From Actinomycetota bacterium (GTDB lineage Bacteria; Actinomycetota; Geothermincolia; Fen-727; Anoxymicrobiaceae): DNA of 55,461 nucleotides. The position numbers and the translations under genes are program-made. The stretch spans positions 1-55,461 of the forward strand of contig JAHIMR010000096.1 in NCBI GenBank assembly GCA_018896525.1. The letters are read 5' to 3'. A model generated the notes under the pieces. That model saw only the letters and a list, made by a program, of their open reading frames with translations, was not told the origin of the DNA and ran no database searches. Shown here one piece after another: positions 1-8,389 of this stretch; positions within the stretch are counted from its first letter, which is position 1, and every line of letters begins with the position of its first letter.

Positions 1-1
1 C

Positions 2-199
2 ACCACCTTCTCCTACGATGTCGAGGGGCGAATAACCACCGTAGAGGAACCGGGGCACGCGGAGCCCCGCACCCACGTCTACGACGGGGAGTATCACCTC
101 CTGGAGGAAATCAGCCCCGAGGGCCACTCCACCACCTACCGAGTCAACCCCCTAAAGTTCTGCACTTTCGTCCCTTCCAAGACCTGGTGCCTCTTGTGA
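2..199 (+). CDS. C-terminal end of an RHS/YD-repeat protein (partial)
   Basis: An open frame enters from the left edge and stops with TGA at 197-199. It encodes 65 residues including TTFSYDVEGRITTVEEPG and a second HVYDGEYHLLEEISPEGH stretch. This is the YD-repeat pattern of RHS/wall-associated proteins, which are large exported shells often carrying toxins. After the repeats the frame ends in a short unrelated cysteine-containing tail (KFCTFVPSKTWCLL), so this may be a real C-terminal tip or a truncated or frameshifted end. Only the last two repeats are visible and the gene start lies outside the window. The family call is fairly safe; whether the gene is intact is unknown. Confidence 0.6.
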   Translation, partial: TTFSYDVEGRITTVEEPGHAEPRTHVYDGEYHLLEEISPEGHSTTYRVNPLKFCTFVPSKTWCLL

Positions 200-232
200 T
201 CTCCCAGGGTAAACTTAGTTCGATGGAGGCTT

Positions 233-1498
233 ATGGGGGAGTATGTGTCTCGTGAAAAGAACCAGGGGAAGCACGATATGAATACGGATGAGGAGAAACC
301 GGACGCGGGTGTTGTCGTTCACCGCCCGCCCCTGAGGCGGTTTCGCCGCTTCTTCTACCGGAACCTGGGACCCCCCGGGATGCCGGGGTCGTTCTCGTTG
401 GGCTGCTACCTGGTGGAGAAGTTTCCCCAGAGGATACCGTTCACCAAGTACGCTTCACCGGGGCACTACACGTTCTACCTTCCCCCGTTCGGGACCAGGG
501 CGTACCGGAAGATACTGCTGGGGGGGGTTTGCCGGGACCTCCACATGGCGAGCGGCCCCACCGCGGTTACGCTCTCCGTCACCCAGCGATGCCCGTGCTC
601 CTGTTATCACTGCTCCGCGGACCGCCGGCCCACCACCGGGGAGATGAAAACCGGTGAACTCAAGGAGGTCATCGAGCAGTGCGCGGAGATGATGACGGGA
701 AGCGTCGTGCTGACCGGGGGAGAGCCGATGGTACGGGACGACCTCCCGGAGCTGGTATCGCATATCGAGAGGTGCGATTCAACGCCGCAGATGTTTACCA
801 GCGGATACTTCCTGGACCGCGAGACGGTCAAGGAGTTAGGTGAGGCTGGCCTCAGCGTGATGTTCGTGAGTTTGGACAGCCCGGTGGCGGAGGAGCACGA
901 CAGCGGAAGGGGAGTGGCGGGGCTGTTCGAACGTGCCTGTGAGGGGTTGCGCCTCGCGGCCCGTGAGGGGATATCCACCGGCATCAGCACGTTCGCCACC
1001 CACGAGTCGGTGGCCGGACGGTACGCCGAGAGGTTCCTCCAGTTGGGAGAGGGCCTGGGGGTGAAGGAGCTGACCGTTTTCGACGTGACCCCCACCGGCA
1101 AGATGATCGGCCGCGAGAACCTCCTGCTTACCGGTGAGGAACACCGGGCGCTCACCGACCTGCAGGAGGGACAGTTCGCCAGGGACCGGGGACCAAAGAT
1201 CGTGACCATGTCGTACGTCAACGATACCGACATCATCGGCTGCTTCGGCGCCAGGTACCAGCTGCATATAACCCACGACGGGTACGTGACCCCCTGTGAC
1301 TTCACCCCGCTGCACTTCGGCAACGTACGCGAGGAACCCCTCCGGGTGATATGGAACCGCATGCGCGCACACCCCGAGTACCGGAAGAAGACGGTCCCCT
1401 GCCGCATGCAGGACCCGGAGTTCCGACGCCGGTACATCCACAAGATCCCCGCTGACGCCCCTCTCCCTTACTCCATGGACCGCATACCCATGGAGTAA
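233..1498 (+). CDS. Radical SAM protein with SPASM-like C-terminus
   Basis: A 421-residue radical SAM enzyme. The cluster-binding motif CxxxCxxC is at C120, C124 and C127, followed by the GGEP motif (VVLTGGEPMVRDDL) that contacts SAM. The C-terminal 90 residues carry further cysteines (CFGARYQLHITHDGYVTPCDF and later TVPCRM), as in SPASM/twitch domains that hold auxiliary Fe-S clusters in PqqE- and AhbC-like enzymes. The substrate cannot be told from sequence. The ATG at 233 has GGAGG only 3 nt upstream; an alternative ATG at 278 has a better spaced AGGGG. The 3' end overlaps the convergent membrane glycosyltransferase gene by 31 bp. Confidence 0.85.
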   Translation: MGEYVSREKNQGKHDMNTDEEKPDAGVVVHRPPLRRFRRFFYRNLGPPGMPGSFSLGCYLVEKFPQRIPFTKYASPGHYTFYLPPFGTRAYRKILLGGVCRDLHMASGPTAVTLSVTQRCPCSCYHCSADRRPTTGEMKTGELKEVIEQCAEMMTGSVVLTGGEPMVRDDLPELVSHIERCDSTPQMFTSGYFLDRETVKELGEAGLSVMFVSLDSPVAEEHDSGRGVAGLFERACEGLRLAAREGISTGISTFATHESVAGRYAERFLQLGEGLGVKELTVFDVTPTGKMIGRENLLLTGEEHRALTDLQEGQFARDRGPKIVTMSYVNDTDIIGCFGARYQLHITHDGYVTPCDFTPLHFGNVREEPLRVIWNRMRAHPEYRKKTVPCRMQDPEFRRRYIHKIPADAPLPYSMDRIPME

Positions 1499-3057
1499 CT
1501 ATCCGCGAACGTGGCATGCGCCCGGCCCCGGTTGCGAAGAACACCTACCAGAAGAAAAACCGCCACCAGAAGCAAGAGAACCGATGCTACCACCCCGGTT
1601 TGTCCGTTGATGGTCCTGACATAACAGCTCAAGGAGAAGGTGGCTCCCACTGTAGCGCCGATCCAGAGGCTGGAACCGGAGAGCACTACCAGGAAGAGCG
1701 CCAGGCCGATATACCAGGGCATCAGATACGGGGCGGTGAGCGTGTTGAGCAGCGCGATTGCGCCGCAGGCGAAGATCAGCGAGTGGTACTCTCGTACCCT
1801 GACGCAAAGTGCCAGGAACGCTGCCAGGAAAAACAGCAGGAACAGTACTCGGACGGCCCAGTGACCGGCGGTGGTGTTTGCGGGCCCTCCCAACCACCGG
1901 ACCGACGCTTCTATTGCAGTTCCCAGGATTGACGGAATTGAACTCAAACTGGATTTCTCTCCCATGCTCAACACCTGGTTCACGTTCCTGGTGATGCCCG
2001 ACCAGAGTGGTAGATACATGGCAAGCGGTACCGCCACCAGGACGGCAATGGCGGCGAGGTATTGGGACAGGGTCCTCTTTGCGTTTTCCCTCAAGAAAAG
2101 CACCAGGACCGGCACCAAAACCAGAAGGGCGATGGCCTTGACCGTCGCCGCGAGAACGATGAAGGATATGGCAAGCACCGGGTACTCCTTTCTGTACAGG
2201 AGAAGTCCAAGGAGTATCAGAAAGATCATGATCGTGTCGTGGTGCACCGAACCGGAGAAGTGAATGATAATCAACGGATTCCAGGCGGTAATCAGTAGCG
2301 CCAGCTTGCCCCTTTCGCCCAGGAGCCTCCCGGCAAGGTCGTCGAGCAGGAAAAGGCTTCCCAACAGGAAACCGAAGTTCAAGAGCTTGAACGCGATGAC
2401 GTTTGACGTGACACTCTTTCCGGAGATAATGACCAGCAGGGAGCTTATGTAATTTGAGAGCGGCCCGTAGACGGACACCGTATGCTTCCAGCCGATATAC
2501 TGAACCACGGGGTCTCCGGGAAAGGAAGCGGGAACCGTAACCAGTGGGTTCTTGCCGTGCACCGCAAGCGCTTTTCCGTAGAAGATGTAGCTGAAGGCGT
2601 CCTGCGAAAGCAGCGGCGGAAGGAACAACAGCCACAGTGAGAAAGCCGCGAAAAAACCGTACACCAGCGGCCTGCTCACCTTTTCACCCTTTTTAAGGGC
2701 CAGGATTATGGCCCACAGGTAAGCCGCGAAGAGTATTACGATCAAGGAGAAGTAGAGGGCGGTCAGTGTGCCGTGGGACAATCCCGATATGCCGAGGAGT
2801 CTTCCCAGTGCGGCCAGAAGGCCCTCACTGGCCAGTCTTTCGGTTCTGGGGGAACGAACGCTGAGGCCGAACCCGCTTTGCACCGCCAGGATGGCGATGG
2901 TTCCAAAGCATACGAACATGACGCCGGCCGCGATGGGTATCTTGCTTATCCGCGATGACGGCGGCTTCGAGTTCCCGTTCGGTTCATTGCCGGGGCGATC
3001 CGCCGGCACGGAACCTGTTTCAACCGGCTTGCTGCCGGAAATTGCTTTGCTTTCCAT
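1468..3057 (-). CDS. Polytopic GT-C type glycosyltransferase (MptA/MptB-like)
   Basis: A 529-residue integral membrane protein with a hydrophilic N-terminus of about 40 residues and then roughly a dozen hydrophobic segments. An acidic motif in an early extracytoplasmic loop (LLSQDAFSYIFYGKAL) and a later VYGPLSNYI segment match polyprenyl-phosphate-sugar-dependent GT-C enzymes such as the actinobacterial alpha-1,6-mannosyltransferases MptA/MptB and DUF2029 proteins. Such enzymes add sugars to lipid-linked or wall glycans on the outer face of the membrane. The donor and acceptor are not predictable here. No neighbour suggests a pathway. No strong ribosome binding site is seen before the ATG at 3057. 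Confidence 0.65.
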   Translation of the reverse strand: MESKAISGSKPVETGSVPADRPGNEPNGNSKPPSSRISKIPIAAGVMFVCFGTIAILAVQSGFGLSVRSPRTERLASEGLLAALGRLLGISGLSHGTLTALYFSLIVILFAAYLWAIILALKKGEKVSRPLVYGFFAAFSLWLLFLPPLLSQDAFSYIFYGKALAVHGKNPLVTVPASFPGDPVVQYIGWKHTVSVYGPLSNYISSLLVIISGKSVTSNVIAFKLLNFGFLLGSLFLLDDLAGRLLGERGKLALLITAWNPLIIIHFSGSVHHDTIMIFLILLGLLLYRKEYPVLAISFIVLAATVKAIALLVLVPVLVLFLRENAKRTLSQYLAAIAVLVAVPLAMYLPLWSGITRNVNQVLSMGEKSSLSSIPSILGTAIEASVRWLGGPANTTAGHWAVRVLFLLFFLAAFLALCVRVREYHSLIFACGAIALLNTLTAPYLMPWYIGLALFLVVLSGSSLWIGATVGATFSLSCYVRTINGQTGVVASVLLLLVAVFLLVGVLRNRGRAHATFADSYSMGMRSME

Positions 3058-3115
3058 CAGGATAAGTAGCCCCGTATGCGTTGCTGCTCTATTCTAACCT
3101 CCAGCATCTTCCTCC

Positions 3116-5593
3116 TTAAAGTAAAGACACCGGGTCTACGTCGAGAGATATCCTGACGTCTTTGCCCGCGGGAAAGTTGCGGGCGTACTCGTAGAACCGG
3201 CTCACAGCGTTCCCGATGCTTGGTGACACCGCGTCGAGGTCCCCCGTTTTCAGAAGGATATGCCAGCGGTAGTTGCCGCGCAGCCGGGAAAGCGGCGCGG
3301 GGGCAGGCCCCAGTATCGTTGTTGGGGTGCCGGAGAGATCGGTCTCGAGTATGTGCTTCATTCGCTGGGCCGACCTCGAGGCGGCCTTGACGTCCGGAGA
3401 GGTGACCAGCACGTTCACCAGGCTCACGAACGGGGGGTAGAAGGCGCCGAGGCGGGCTTTCAGCTCCTCATCCACGAAGCAGGCCACATCGCCGGTAAGC
3501 GCCTGTATCGCCGGGTGGTCGGGGCTGAACGTCTGGACCACGACCCTTCCGGGGCGAAGGCCGCGGCCCGCGCGGCCGCTCACCTGTGTCAGGAGCTGGT
3601 ACGTCCGCTCGGAGGCGCGGAAGTCCGGCAGCGCCATCGCGGTATCTGCGTTGATGACACCCACCATCGTCACCCCGGGGATGTCGAGCCCTTTCGCGAT
3701 CATCTGGGTCCCGATGAGCACCTGCGCCTCCCCGGCCTTGAACGCTCCAAGCAGGCGCCAGTGGGCGTCTTTAGCGGAGGTGCTGTCGGTGTCCATCCTG
3801 ATCATGGATACGCCGGGCAGCTGTTTTTTCAACTCCTCCTCGACCCGCTGGGTGCCCGCCCCGAAGCGCTTGAGCGGGCCGCGGTCGCACTCCGGGCAAC
3901 GTGCCGGCACGCCCCACGTCTTGCCGCAGTGGTGGCATCTCAAGATATCTCCCCTGATGTGGTAACAGAGACTGACCTCGCACTCGTCGCATCCCATGAT
4001 ATGGCCGCAGGAGTGGCACTGCAGGTAGTTGGCGAAGCCCCTGCGGTTAAGGAAAAGGATTGCCTGGTCCCCCGCTTCCACCGTCCTCGAGAGAGCGTCC
4101 AGCAGGATGGGGGAGATAAGGGGAATCGTTCCCGCGCCTCCGATGGACCTCATGTCCACGACCTCGACCGATGGCAGGGGGCGGTTGTCGATCCTCCGGG
4201 GGAGTTCCAGGTGCTCGTATATCCCGGCCCGGGCGCGCTTTATCGCCTCGAACGACGGGGTCGCGCTGCCCAGTATCACCGGAACCCCGGCCATGTGGGC
4301 GCGCGCCTCGGCAACGTCCCGGGCGTGGTATCGCGGGGCGGTGTCACTCTTATAGGAGGTTTCGTGCTCCTCGTCGATGGCTATGAGGCCGAGGTTCGAA
4401 ACCGGCGCGAACAGGGCGGAGCGGGCGCCGACCACCACGTGGTACCGGCCCTGGCGTATGCCCCGCCACTCGTCGAACCTTTCCCCGGGGGCGAGGCGGC
4501 TGTGAAGGACGGCAACCTCTCCCGGGAAACGGGATTCGAAGCGTTCCACCGTCTGGGGCGTGAGCGATATCTCGGGGACCAGAACGATGGCGCTCTTTCC
4601 TTCGGAGAGAACCCGCTCGATGCACCGGAGGTACACCTCTGTCTTCCCGGAACTGGTAACCCCTTCCAGCAGGAAGACCTGGTGCCTGCCTTCGCTTATC
4701 GCGCTGTTGATGTGCTCTATCGCCTTTTGCTGGTGGGTGTTGGGGGTAGGGCGTTTGTGTTCCTCCAGCCCGCCGGTGAGCGTCGGGCGCCGCCGGGCCT
4801 CCTCCCGTGTTATCTCCAGGAGGCCCTTGCCAGCGAGGGACGCCAGGCTGGAGTGGCTGGTTTTTGTGCTCCGAAGGAGATCGGTCTGGAAATCCGTGCC
4901 CTGATGCGCGAGCAGGTGTTCCACGATGTCCCGCTGGCGAGGTGGGAGCCCCTCGAGAATTGACGGGTCTTTGCCTTTATGAGTGAGGTGGGCAACGTTC
5001 CTGAGGCGGGGCCTCGCCGCCGGTGAACTGAGGGCAAACCTGCTGTAGATGATTCCCGCCGATTCCGCGGTCCTTACCGCCGCCGATACGCTGCCGCCTC
5101 CCAGGTGCTTCTTCAGCGAGGCCATCTCGATCTCGCCGGCGGAAGCGGAAAGCACCTCGATAACGTCGGGCAGCGCCGTCTGGTCGCCCGCCGCGAAAAG
5201 GGTCGCCTGCTCCCGACTGACGGCGAGTGACAGAAAACGCTTGACCTTTCGGCTGCGGCCGGGTGGTGTGACCAGGCGGAACGCCTGTGACAGGGAGGAC
5301 AGGTAATGCGAGGCGATCCAGCGGCAAAGGCGCTGTCCGTCGAAGTCGAACAGGGGGGGCTCGTCCAGCACCCGGGAGATGCTCTTGATACCGTGTACCT
5401 CGGGTTGGGTCGTGAACCCGACCACGTACCCAAGAATCAGCCGGTTGGTGAACGGCACCAGCACCAGGGAGCCGATTTCCACGTTTTCGCGCTGGTCCGG
5501 GGGCACCTCGTAGTGGAACGGGCGATCGAGCCCCTTCACCGGCGAGTCCAGGATTACCTCTGCATACCGCTTGTTATCGTATTCGTTATCCAT
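3116..5593 (-). CDS. priA: Primosomal protein N' (PriA helicase)
   Basis: A protein of about 825 residues that restarts stalled replication forks: a 3'-5' DNA helicase that recognises fork structures and loads the replicative helicase. Visible features are an N-terminal 3'-DNA-binding domain (residues 10-110), Walker A GVTSSGKT near residue 312, the DEEH box (AIDEEHETSYKSD) near 410, and a Zn-binding insert with CHSCGH, CDEC, CHHCG and CPEC pairs near 530-575. Helicase motifs V and VI are present (GTQMIAKGLDIPGV, QVSGRAGRGLRPGRVVVQT). All key residues look intact. A GTG codon lies directly before the chosen ATG at 5593, so the start could be 3 nt further upstream. Confidence 0.95.
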   Translation of the reverse strand: MDNEYDNKRYAEVILDSPVKGLDRPFHYEVPPDQRENVEIGSLVLVPFTNRLILGYVVGFTTQPEVHGIKSISRVLDEPPLFDFDGQRLCRWIASHYLSSLSQAFRLVTPPGRSRKVKRFLSLAVSREQATLFAAGDQTALPDVIEVLSASAGEIEMASLKKHLGGGSVSAAVRTAESAGIIYSRFALSSPAARPRLRNVAHLTHKGKDPSILEGLPPRQRDIVEHLLAHQGTDFQTDLLRSTKTSHSSLASLAGKGLLEITREEARRRPTLTGGLEEHKRPTPNTHQQKAIEHINSAISEGRHQVFLLEGVTSSGKTEVYLRCIERVLSEGKSAIVLVPEISLTPQTVERFESRFPGEVAVLHSRLAPGERFDEWRGIRQGRYHVVVGARSALFAPVSNLGLIAIDEEHETSYKSDTAPRYHARDVAEARAHMAGVPVILGSATPSFEAIKRARAGIYEHLELPRRIDNRPLPSVEVVDMRSIGGAGTIPLISPILLDALSRTVEAGDQAILFLNRRGFANYLQCHSCGHIMGCDECEVSLCYHIRGDILRCHHCGKTWGVPARCPECDRGPLKRFGAGTQRVEEELKKQLPGVSMIRMDTDSTSAKDAHWRLLGAFKAGEAQVLIGTQMIAKGLDIPGVTMVGVINADTAMALPDFRASERTYQLLTQVSGRAGRGLRPGRVVVQTFSPDHPAIQALTGDVACFVDEELKARLGAFYPPFVSLVNVLVTSPDVKAASRSAQRMKHILETDLSGTPTTILGPAPAPLSRLRGNYRWHILLKTGDLDAVSPSIGNAVSRFYEYARNFPAGKDVRISLDVDPVSLL

Positions 5594-5660
5594 CACCGCC
5601 GATTATACAACCGCCACCCAAACGGTGCCTGTTATGCAACAGCCCAGAGGCGAGGCCTAT

Positions 5661-5687
5661 GCCGGCAAGATGCCGGCGCTACAAGGG
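5661..5687 (-). repeat. GC-rich hairpin repeat, copy 1
   Basis: One of four copies of a hairpin whose core reads GTAGCGCCGGC-loop-GCCGGC, here on the minus strand. The flank includes a GTTATGCAACAG motif (also present at 5630 and 5692), which recurs as CTGTTGCATAAC beside the copy at 48285. It lies between priA and the AIR-synthase-like gene, next to a copy of the ATGGTGCC palindrome family. The other copies are at 21364, 26333 and 48285. Confidence 0.7.
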
Positions 5688-5714
5688 AGGCGTTATGCAA
5701 CAGTCCGGGGCGAA

Positions 5715-5749
5715 AATGACGAAATGGTGCCAGGCACCATTTTGTCATT
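5715..5749. repeat. ATGGTGCC/GGCACCAT palindrome, copy 1
   Basis: A near-perfect inverted repeat with 17-nt arms around a single central base. The core is ATGGTGCC-A-GGCACCAT and the outer arms AATGACGA/TTGTCATT pair with one G-T wobble. It ends 18 bp before the ATG of the AIR-synthase-like gene, so it would lie in that gene's leader. It belongs to a dispersed family seen also at 21252, 21459, 26380, 29337 and 53905. Confidence 0.85.
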
Positions 5750-5767
5750 CGCTGTAGAATCGGTGGC

Positions 5768-6736
5768 ATGGAGATTGATGGGTTACTGAAAGAGTTGAGA
5801 GAGTACCCCGGGCTGTCCAGGAAGCGGGTGGTGGGGGAGTGGGCCGGGCGCTTTACCGGGAACGGCGCGATCGATGGCGCCGACGGTGTCTATGGACCCG
5901 GTGACGACGCGGGGGCCGTGGAGATAGAGGGCGGGTACCTGCTGCTTTCCGCCGAGGGGATATGGCCACCGTTGCTGGAGGACCCCGAGTTCGCCGGGTT
6001 CTGCGCGGTGGCGGTGAGCGTAAGCGACATATACGCGATGGGGGGCAGGCCGCTGGGGATGGTCGCGATCGTATTCGAGGGCGGCATCTCACCCGGGCGG
6101 CGCCGGCTCTTCCTGGACGGGCTGGGAATGGGCCTCGAGATATACCGCGTTCCGCTGCTCGGCGGCCACACCGGCCCGGAGGGCGACTCACCGGTAGTGG
6201 CGGTATCGATAGCCGGGTTGGCGAGTCACCTGCTCAGGGGCGACGGAGCCAGACCGGGGGATCGACTGCTGGTTGCCGTTGACCTCGAGGGGAGAATGCA
6301 CCCACGTTTCTTTGCCTGGGACACGGTGACTGGCGGCGGAAGTGACGAGGCCCTCCGAAAACTAGAGGCGCTTCCCGAACTTGCCCGCGGGGGGCTCTGC
6401 TCCGCGTGCAGGGACATCTCGAATCCCGGCGTGCTGGGGACCGCGGCGATGATGCTGGAGGCGTCAGGCGCGGGCGCGAATATCGCCCTCGACCGGGTGC
6501 CGGTGCCGCCGGGGGTTGAGCTTTCATGGTGGCTCAAGGCTTATCCGTCGTTCGGGTTCCTGCTGGCGGTGCAGCCCTCCAACGCCCCGGCGGTAGGCGA
6601 GGTGCTCTCTAAAGCGGGAGTCCGGTGGGAAGATATCGGGGAAGTCACTGAGGGCTCGAGCATCACCGCGAGCCTGGGGGGAGCAACAGGGGGGTTCCTT
6701 GACTGGCGAAAGGAACCTGTTACGGGCCTGTATTAG
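5768..6736 (+). CDS. AIR synthase-related protein (PurM/ThiL/HypE fold; methanogenesis marker 2-like)
   Basis: A 322-residue protein of the PurM superfamily of ATP-dependent enzymes. The N-terminal GPGDDAGAVE segment (residues 43-52) and YAMGGRPLGM match the nucleotide- and metal-binding loops of ThiL/HypE/PurM proteins. The second half (LCSACRDISNPGVLGTAAMMLEASGAGANI) is the typical C-terminal domain. It resembles the methanogenesis marker 2 / sll0787-type group more than true ThiL, with no thiamine genes nearby. Its substrate is unknown. It stands alone between priA and a convergent membrane gene, with a palindromic repeat immediately upstream. Confidence 0.75.
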   Translation: MEIDGLLKELREYPGLSRKRVVGEWAGRFTGNGAIDGADGVYGPGDDAGAVEIEGGYLLLSAEGIWPPLLEDPEFAGFCAVAVSVSDIYAMGGRPLGMVAIVFEGGISPGRRRLFLDGLGMGLEIYRVPLLGGHTGPEGDSPVVAVSIAGLASHLLRGDGARPGDRLLVAVDLEGRMHPRFFAWDTVTGGGSDEALRKLEALPELARGGLCSACRDISNPGVLGTAAMMLEASGAGANIALDRVPVPPGVELSWWLKAYPSFGFLLAVQPSNAPAVGEVLSKAGVRWEDIGEVTEGSSITASLGGATGGFLDWRKEPVTGLY

Positions 6737-6763
6737 TGATTGGGTCAGGCGGCGCGCCCGGCG

Positions 6764-7510
6764 CTACCATCCCGGCGGTATCTGCCCGCGGTTGGCCACC
6801 AGCCACAGGATGAACATCAGCGGTGCGATAGCAACCGCGAAGGCGACCAGGCAGGGGATCAGCCGGAACAGGAAAAGCGATTGCAGGTGGCTCCACTTGA
6901 GGTTCCTGGCGGCCTCTTTCGAGTCGATCGGCCAGCGCCTGACCGTCATCTTTTCCAGGGAACCCAGGGCCTTGATGTCTCGCATGCCGGCGATCGTAAG
7001 GTAGTAGTTGGCGAGAAGCAGGAACACCGAGAAGAACACCGCGAACAGGACCAGCAGCGGCACGTCGATTACGTAGAAGCTCTTCACGTTCCAGGTCCAC
7101 CAGTGGTTGGTGACCGCGATCGGCTCGATGAGCATGTAGAATCCCATGGCGAGAACACCTGCTACTGCCGAGCGCGAGTACCACTTGCCGTTGGGCATCA
7201 GGGTGGTCGCCGTCAGGTATGATGAGGCGGCAACGATGTACCACAGCAGGACGGCGGCGAGTGGAACGACCCCAAGCCAGATGGCATAACCGCCCAGTGG
7301 GTAATGGTTGTAGTAGTCGCCCAGCGCGTACCAGTAGAAGTTCTTGACCCCCCCCAGAACGGCGGCGGTCTCTATCGCGAGCGAGAACAGGACCGCGCCG
7401 AGAAGGAACGCCCGGCCGCGGCTTTTCCCCATGGCGCGGCGCGCCCCCAGATAGAAAACTATGAAGAATACGAAGACGGAGGCCTCGAAGACGATCACAT
7501 TGGCTTTCAT
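6764..7510 (-). CDS. Multi-pass membrane protein, possibly carotenoid-biosynthesis (CruF/DUF422-like)
   Basis: A 248-residue protein with about seven hydrophobic segments. The motif PIAVTNHWWTWN followed by a hydrophobic IDVPLLVLFAVFF segment resembles the conserved core of the CruF/DUF422 membrane hydratase-like family. That family is involved in carotenoid tailoring, but the match is by eye and modest. The start ATG (7508-7510) overlaps the stop of the upstream gene in an ATGA arrangement, so the two genes are translationally coupled and their products may interact. The only other carotenoid-like gene in the window is the phytoene-desaturase-like gene at 42223, far away. Confidence 0.5.
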   Translation of the reverse strand: MKANVIVFEASVFVFFIVFYLGARRAMGKSRGRAFLLGAVLFSLAIETAAVLGGVKNFYWYALGDYYNHYPLGGYAIWLGVVPLAAVLLWYIVAASSYLTATTLMPNGKWYSRSAVAGVLAMGFYMLIEPIAVTNHWWTWNVKSFYVIDVPLLVLFAVFFSVFLLLANYYLTIAGMRDIKALGSLEKMTVRRWPIDSKEAARNLKWSHLQSLFLFRLIPCLVAFAVAIAPLMFILWLVANRGQIPPGW

Positions 7511-8205
7511 TTACGATGCTTCCTCTCGAGGCGTACCCGCCGAACGGGGAGGTACATAATCACCATGAGCGCGATCGTTACAACCAGAAGGTATAGCTGG
7601 AACCCCCTGCCGCCCAACCTGTTGGCCAGGTTGGCCAGGTTGCCGACGCCGGTGGTTTGCTGGCCCGGGCCCTCGTCCTCCTCTTCTCCCTCCGCTTCCG
7701 GCGGGGTGGGAACTGACCCGTCCCGGGGCGGGATGGTTATCTCCGGTTCGAAAGGCGCGGGGTCCGGCACCGGTTCGGCCTGGGCGAGCAGGGCTTCCGA
7801 GAGGGCCGTGCCACCAGGCGTGCCAGTATCGCAAAGCGCGGGTCCTGTCAGCCCACCGCTATCCGGGGACTCACTTTCTCCCGGCGACGGTGTGGGTGGA
7901 ACACTCTCGGGCATCTCCATGCCTTCCGGCATCTCCATGCCTTCCGGCATCTCCATGCCTTCCGGCATCTCAAATCCCTCGGGCATCGTTTCGGCCGGCT
8001 GCTCGGGGGGCTTCTCCAGGACGTTCGCGGGGTTAGTTGCCAGGTCGCCGGAGAGCATACCCAGCACGAAGAAGCCGAAGACGAACAGGATGCAGGTTAT
8101 GAGCGCCATCATGATTCCAAAGTGCACGGTCTTCCGGTCAGGATACTCCTGCTGGAGGTTAACGTAGTACTTGCACTGCTCGAGCTCGATGCGCTTGTTG
8201 GCCAT
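7507..8205 (-). CDS. Two-span membrane protein with Pro/Glu/Met-rich repeat linker
   Basis: A 232-residue protein starting at MANKRIELEQCK; the ATG at 8205 has AGAGGAAA upstream, which is why I prefer it to the longer frame. It has a cytoplasmic N-terminus, a transmembrane segment around residues 30-53, a low-complexity region of about 140 residues rich in P, E, G and S, and a second transmembrane segment before a basic C-terminus (RRVRLERKHRK). The low-complexity part includes a six-residue repeat (MPEGME) encoded by a near-perfect 18-bp DNA repeat at 7909-7986. No family is recognised. It is coupled to the downstream seven-span protein by an ATGA overlap. Confidence 0.75.
   Translation of the reverse strand: MANKRIELEQCKYYVNLQQEYPDRKTVHFGIMMALITCILFVFGFFVLGMLSGDLATNPANVLEKPPEQPAETMPEGFEMPEGMEMPEGMEMPEGMEMPESVPPTPSPGESESPDSGGLTGPALCDTGTPGGTALSEALLAQAEPVPDPAPFEPEITIPPRDGSVPTPPEAEGEEEDEGPGQQTTGVGNLANLANRLGGRGFQLYLLVVTIALMVIMYLPVRRVRLERKHRK
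7909..7986 (-). repeat. 18-bp in-frame tandem repeat
   Basis: About four units of CCTTCCGGCATCTCCATG (plus-strand view), slightly degenerate at both ends, encoding MPEGME hexapeptides in the linker of the two-span membrane protein. A unit of 18 bp keeps the reading frame when copies are gained or lost. Confidence 0.9.
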
Positions 8206-8287
8206 GCTTCTCGTTTCCTCTCGCCGGCCTGTTTTCCTCCTGCACTGGGAAGGGGCAACGGTCAAGAAAATTTGTCGTATTGTAACA

Positions 8288-8337
8288 CAACCAACGGTTC
8301 ATGGTGGTTGAACAGCAGTGTCCTCTATCAATATAAT
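8288..8337 (+). promoter_or_regulatory. Candidate promoter with overlapping inverted repeat, upstream of the mutase operon
   Basis: TTGAAC at 8308-8313 and a perfect TATAAT at 8332-8337 are separated by 18 bp, a good sigma-70/HrdB-type promoter shape. An inverted repeat, CAACCAAC (8288-8295) and GGTGGTTG (8303-8310) with one mismatch and a 7-nt loop, overlaps the -35 box and could be an operator. The first gene starts at 8390. This rests on sequence match alone. Confidence 0.5.
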
Positions 8338-8389
8338 CTGCTTATCACTCTGGACGGACCGTACGAAGACGGGTGAAAAGAGAGGTGGC

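Noticed and set aside
3260-4963. Long open frame (567 codons) opposite priA
   Set aside because: It lies wholly antisense to an unambiguous PriA with all motifs, and its product is low in recognisable structure, as expected from high-GC shadow frames.
7909-7986. Short regular repeats that could suggest a CRISPR array
   Set aside because: The 18-bp units are contiguous, have no spacers, and encode in-frame hexapeptides of a membrane protein.
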